Positions 13,917 through 14,473 of a DNA stretch of 14,473 nt are shown piece by piece; the stretch's first letter is position 1, and the number at the start of each line of letters is the position of its first letter. The stretch is from DTJG01 sp964532995 (GTDB lineage Bacteria; Ratteibacteria; UBA8468; B48-G9; DTJG01): contig CAZHJN010000046.1 of NCBI GenBank assembly GCA_964532995.1, positions 1 through 14,473 of the forward strand, in the 5' to 3' direction. Below the pieces are notes generated by a model, which ran no database searches, was not told the DNA's origin, and was given only the letters and a program-made list of their open reading frames with translations. The translations under genes and the position numbers were made by a program.

Positions 13917-14119
13917 TTATAGATATTGGGTTTACAGCAGGCGATATTTGGAATTACCTTGATAAACATGGAGAGGTATCATTTTTAAAAATGGTGAAAG
14001 CCATAGATAAACCCAAGGACCTTGCCCTTATGAGTCTTGGATGGCTGGCAAGAGAAGGACACGTTGAGGTGGTAAGAGCTGGCAGAAATGATTTCAAGGT
14101 TAAGTTGCGAAACAGATAG
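13913..14119 (+). CDS. Small winged-helix protein (DUF2582-like)
   Basis: The product has 68 residues. Its pattern GFTAGDIWNYLDKHGEVSF, a helix KMVKAIDKPKDLALMSLGWLAREG, then a wing strand HVEVVRAGRNDFKVKL matches the DUF2582 winged-helix family (AG-x-I-W...ALGWLAREGK), whose members are stand-alone putative DNA-binding proteins of unknown target. The start is GTG 13913, overlapping the previous stop (GTGA), with GGGAGG at 13903-13908 just upstream. As the last gene of the TPR/barrel/ExbB/ExbD/TonB module it could be its regulator, although no obvious operator was found. An autonomous housekeeping role is equally possible. No terminator hairpin is visible immediately downstream. Confidence 0.8.
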   Translation: MIIDIGFTAGDIWNYLDKHGEVSFLKMVKAIDKPKDLALMSLGWLAREGHVEVVRAGRNDFKVKLRNR

Positions 14120-14194
14120 TTATAATGCGTAAAATAATTTATTCAACCGCTTTTCCTTATACGAGCAAACAGCAATTATAAATCAAGCATTCCA

Positions 14195-14223
14195 TTGCTA
14201 AGAATTTCCTTCCGTGTTAAAAT
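14195..14223 (+). promoter_or_regulatory. Likely promoter of the tRNA-Gln gene
   Basis: TTGCTA (14195-14200), a 17-base spacer and TAAAAT (14218-14223) form a reasonable -35/-10 pair ending 11 bases before the mature tRNA. The rest of the spacer from 14120 to 14194 is AT-rich and shows nothing else recognisable. Confidence 0.5.
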
Positions 14224-14234
14224 TTTTATTAAAC

Positions 14235-14308
14235 TGGGGGATCGTCTAACGGTAGGACATCAGACTCTGGATCTGAGTGTCTAGGTTCAAATCCTAGTCC
14301 CCCAGCCA
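14235..14308 (+). tRNA. tRNA-Gln (anticodon CTG)
   Basis: The 74-base sequence folds as a complete cloverleaf. The acceptor stem is TGGGGGA/TCCCCCA with a U1-A72 pair, usual for glutamine tRNAs. The D-stem is GTC/GAC with the GG pair in its loop. The anticodon stem is TCAGA/TCTGA around the 7-base loop CTCTGGA (anticodon CTG at 14267-14269), followed by a 4-base variable loop and a T-arm CTAGG-TTCAAAT-CCTAG. The discriminator base is G, and CCA is encoded at 14306-14308. It reads CAG codons. An additional TTG-anticodon tRNA-Gln would be expected elsewhere in the genome. Confidence 0.96.
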
Positions 14309-14309
14309 T

Positions 14310-14345
14310 AAATCCCCCTTGGTCCCCCTTTTTCAAAGGGGGAAG
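14310..14345 (+). repeat. C-rich palindromic repeat, unit 1
   Basis: AAATCCCCCTTGGT is followed by a hairpin with CCCCCTTT (14324-14331) pairing with AAAGGGGG (14335-14342) around a 3-base loop. It begins two bases after the tRNA CCA and may serve as the tRNA transcription stop, since ATTGTTTT follows shortly. It matches unit 3 in orientation and in most bases. Confidence 0.75.
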
Positions 14346-14354
14346 ATTGTTTTA

Positions 14355-14390
14355 CTCCCCTCTTTAGCAAAGAGGGGCTGGGGGAGATTT
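14355..14390 (-). repeat. C-rich palindromic repeat, unit 2 (inverted)
   Basis: Read on the minus strand this begins AAATCTCCCCCAGCCCCTC, the same layout as units 1 and 3 with small changes. Its hairpin is CCCCTCTTT (14357-14365) pairing with AAAGAGGGG (14369-14377) around loop AGC. Units 1 and 2 are thus head-to-head inverted copies separated by about 10 bases. Confidence 0.7.
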
Positions 14391-14427
14391 TATATCTTCC
14401 TCATTTCACTCCAATATCTCCTTCCTT

Positions 14428-14464
14428 AAATCCCCCTCAATCCCCCTTTACGAAAGGGGGAAAT
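14428..14464 (+). repeat. C-rich palindromic repeat, unit 3
   Basis: AAATCCCCCTCAAT is followed by the hairpin CCCCCTTT (14442-14449) / AAAGGGGG (14453-14460) with loop ACG, then AAAT. It has the same orientation as unit 1. The family may continue beyond the right edge of the window. The spacer 14391-14427 is T/C-rich and holds nothing else recognisable. Confidence 0.75.
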
Positions 14465-14473
14465 ATGAGGTAA

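Noticed and set aside
14298..14384. Attachment-site duplication of the tRNA 3' end: CCCCCAGCC occurs in the tRNA and, inverted, in repeat unit 2.
   Set aside because: The match is only 9 bases, in the opposite orientation, and is explained by the C-rich consensus of the repeat family. No integrase is present.
14310..14473. CRISPR array.
   Set aside because: There are only three units, one of them inverted, with spacers of unequal length and no cas gene.

Overview
The window is about 14.5 kb of compact, AT-rich bacterial DNA. All protein genes lie on the + strand, and most neighbours are separated by a few bases or overlap by 4 to 20 bases. Type II secretion-type pseudopilins, SurA-like chaperones, an outer-membrane beta-barrel and an ExbB/ExbD/TonB motor indicate a double-membraned (diderm) bacterium. 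The low G+C, the hybrid operons and the C-rich palindromic repeats downstream of the tRNA suggest an uncultivated candidate-phylum lineage (Omnitrophota-like or a relative). That placement is inference only. The standard code applies: TGA ends several intact genes.

Region 1 (1-8097) reads as one long operon. It starts with the 3' end of a prepilin-like gene, followed by the major pseudopilin GspG. Four minor pseudopilins follow: a GspH-like gene broken by an in-frame TGA, a GspI-like, a GspJ-like and a very large GspK-like protein carrying a lamin-tail-like insertion and EF-hand loops. Two parvulin/SurA-type folding factors, PdxA (vitamin B6 synthesis) and KsgA/RsmA (16S rRNA dimethylation) come next. 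The surA-pdxA-ksgA order is the one known from Escherichia coli, here joined to a secretion pseudopilin cluster.

Region 2 (8098-8785) holds small genes: a 52-residue YHS-domain protein, a 36-residue predicted lipoprotein behind a strong sigma70-type promoter, and a cold-shock protein gene closed by a strong hairpin.

Region 3 (8796-14119) is a seven-gene module. It encodes an exported TPR protein, a small outer-membrane barrel with a TonB-box-like N-terminus but apparently no plug domain, ExbB, ExbD, TonB, a membrane-anchored zinc ribbon, and a small winged-helix protein. Nearly all junctions are 4-base stop/start overlaps, so the genes are probably translated together. This is the best candidate for an under-described system: a self-contained Ton-powered envelope machine with its own periplasmic scaffold and barrel.

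Region 4 (14120-14473) contains a tRNA-Gln(CUG) gene with a plausible promoter, followed by three copies of a C-rich/G-rich palindromic repeat.
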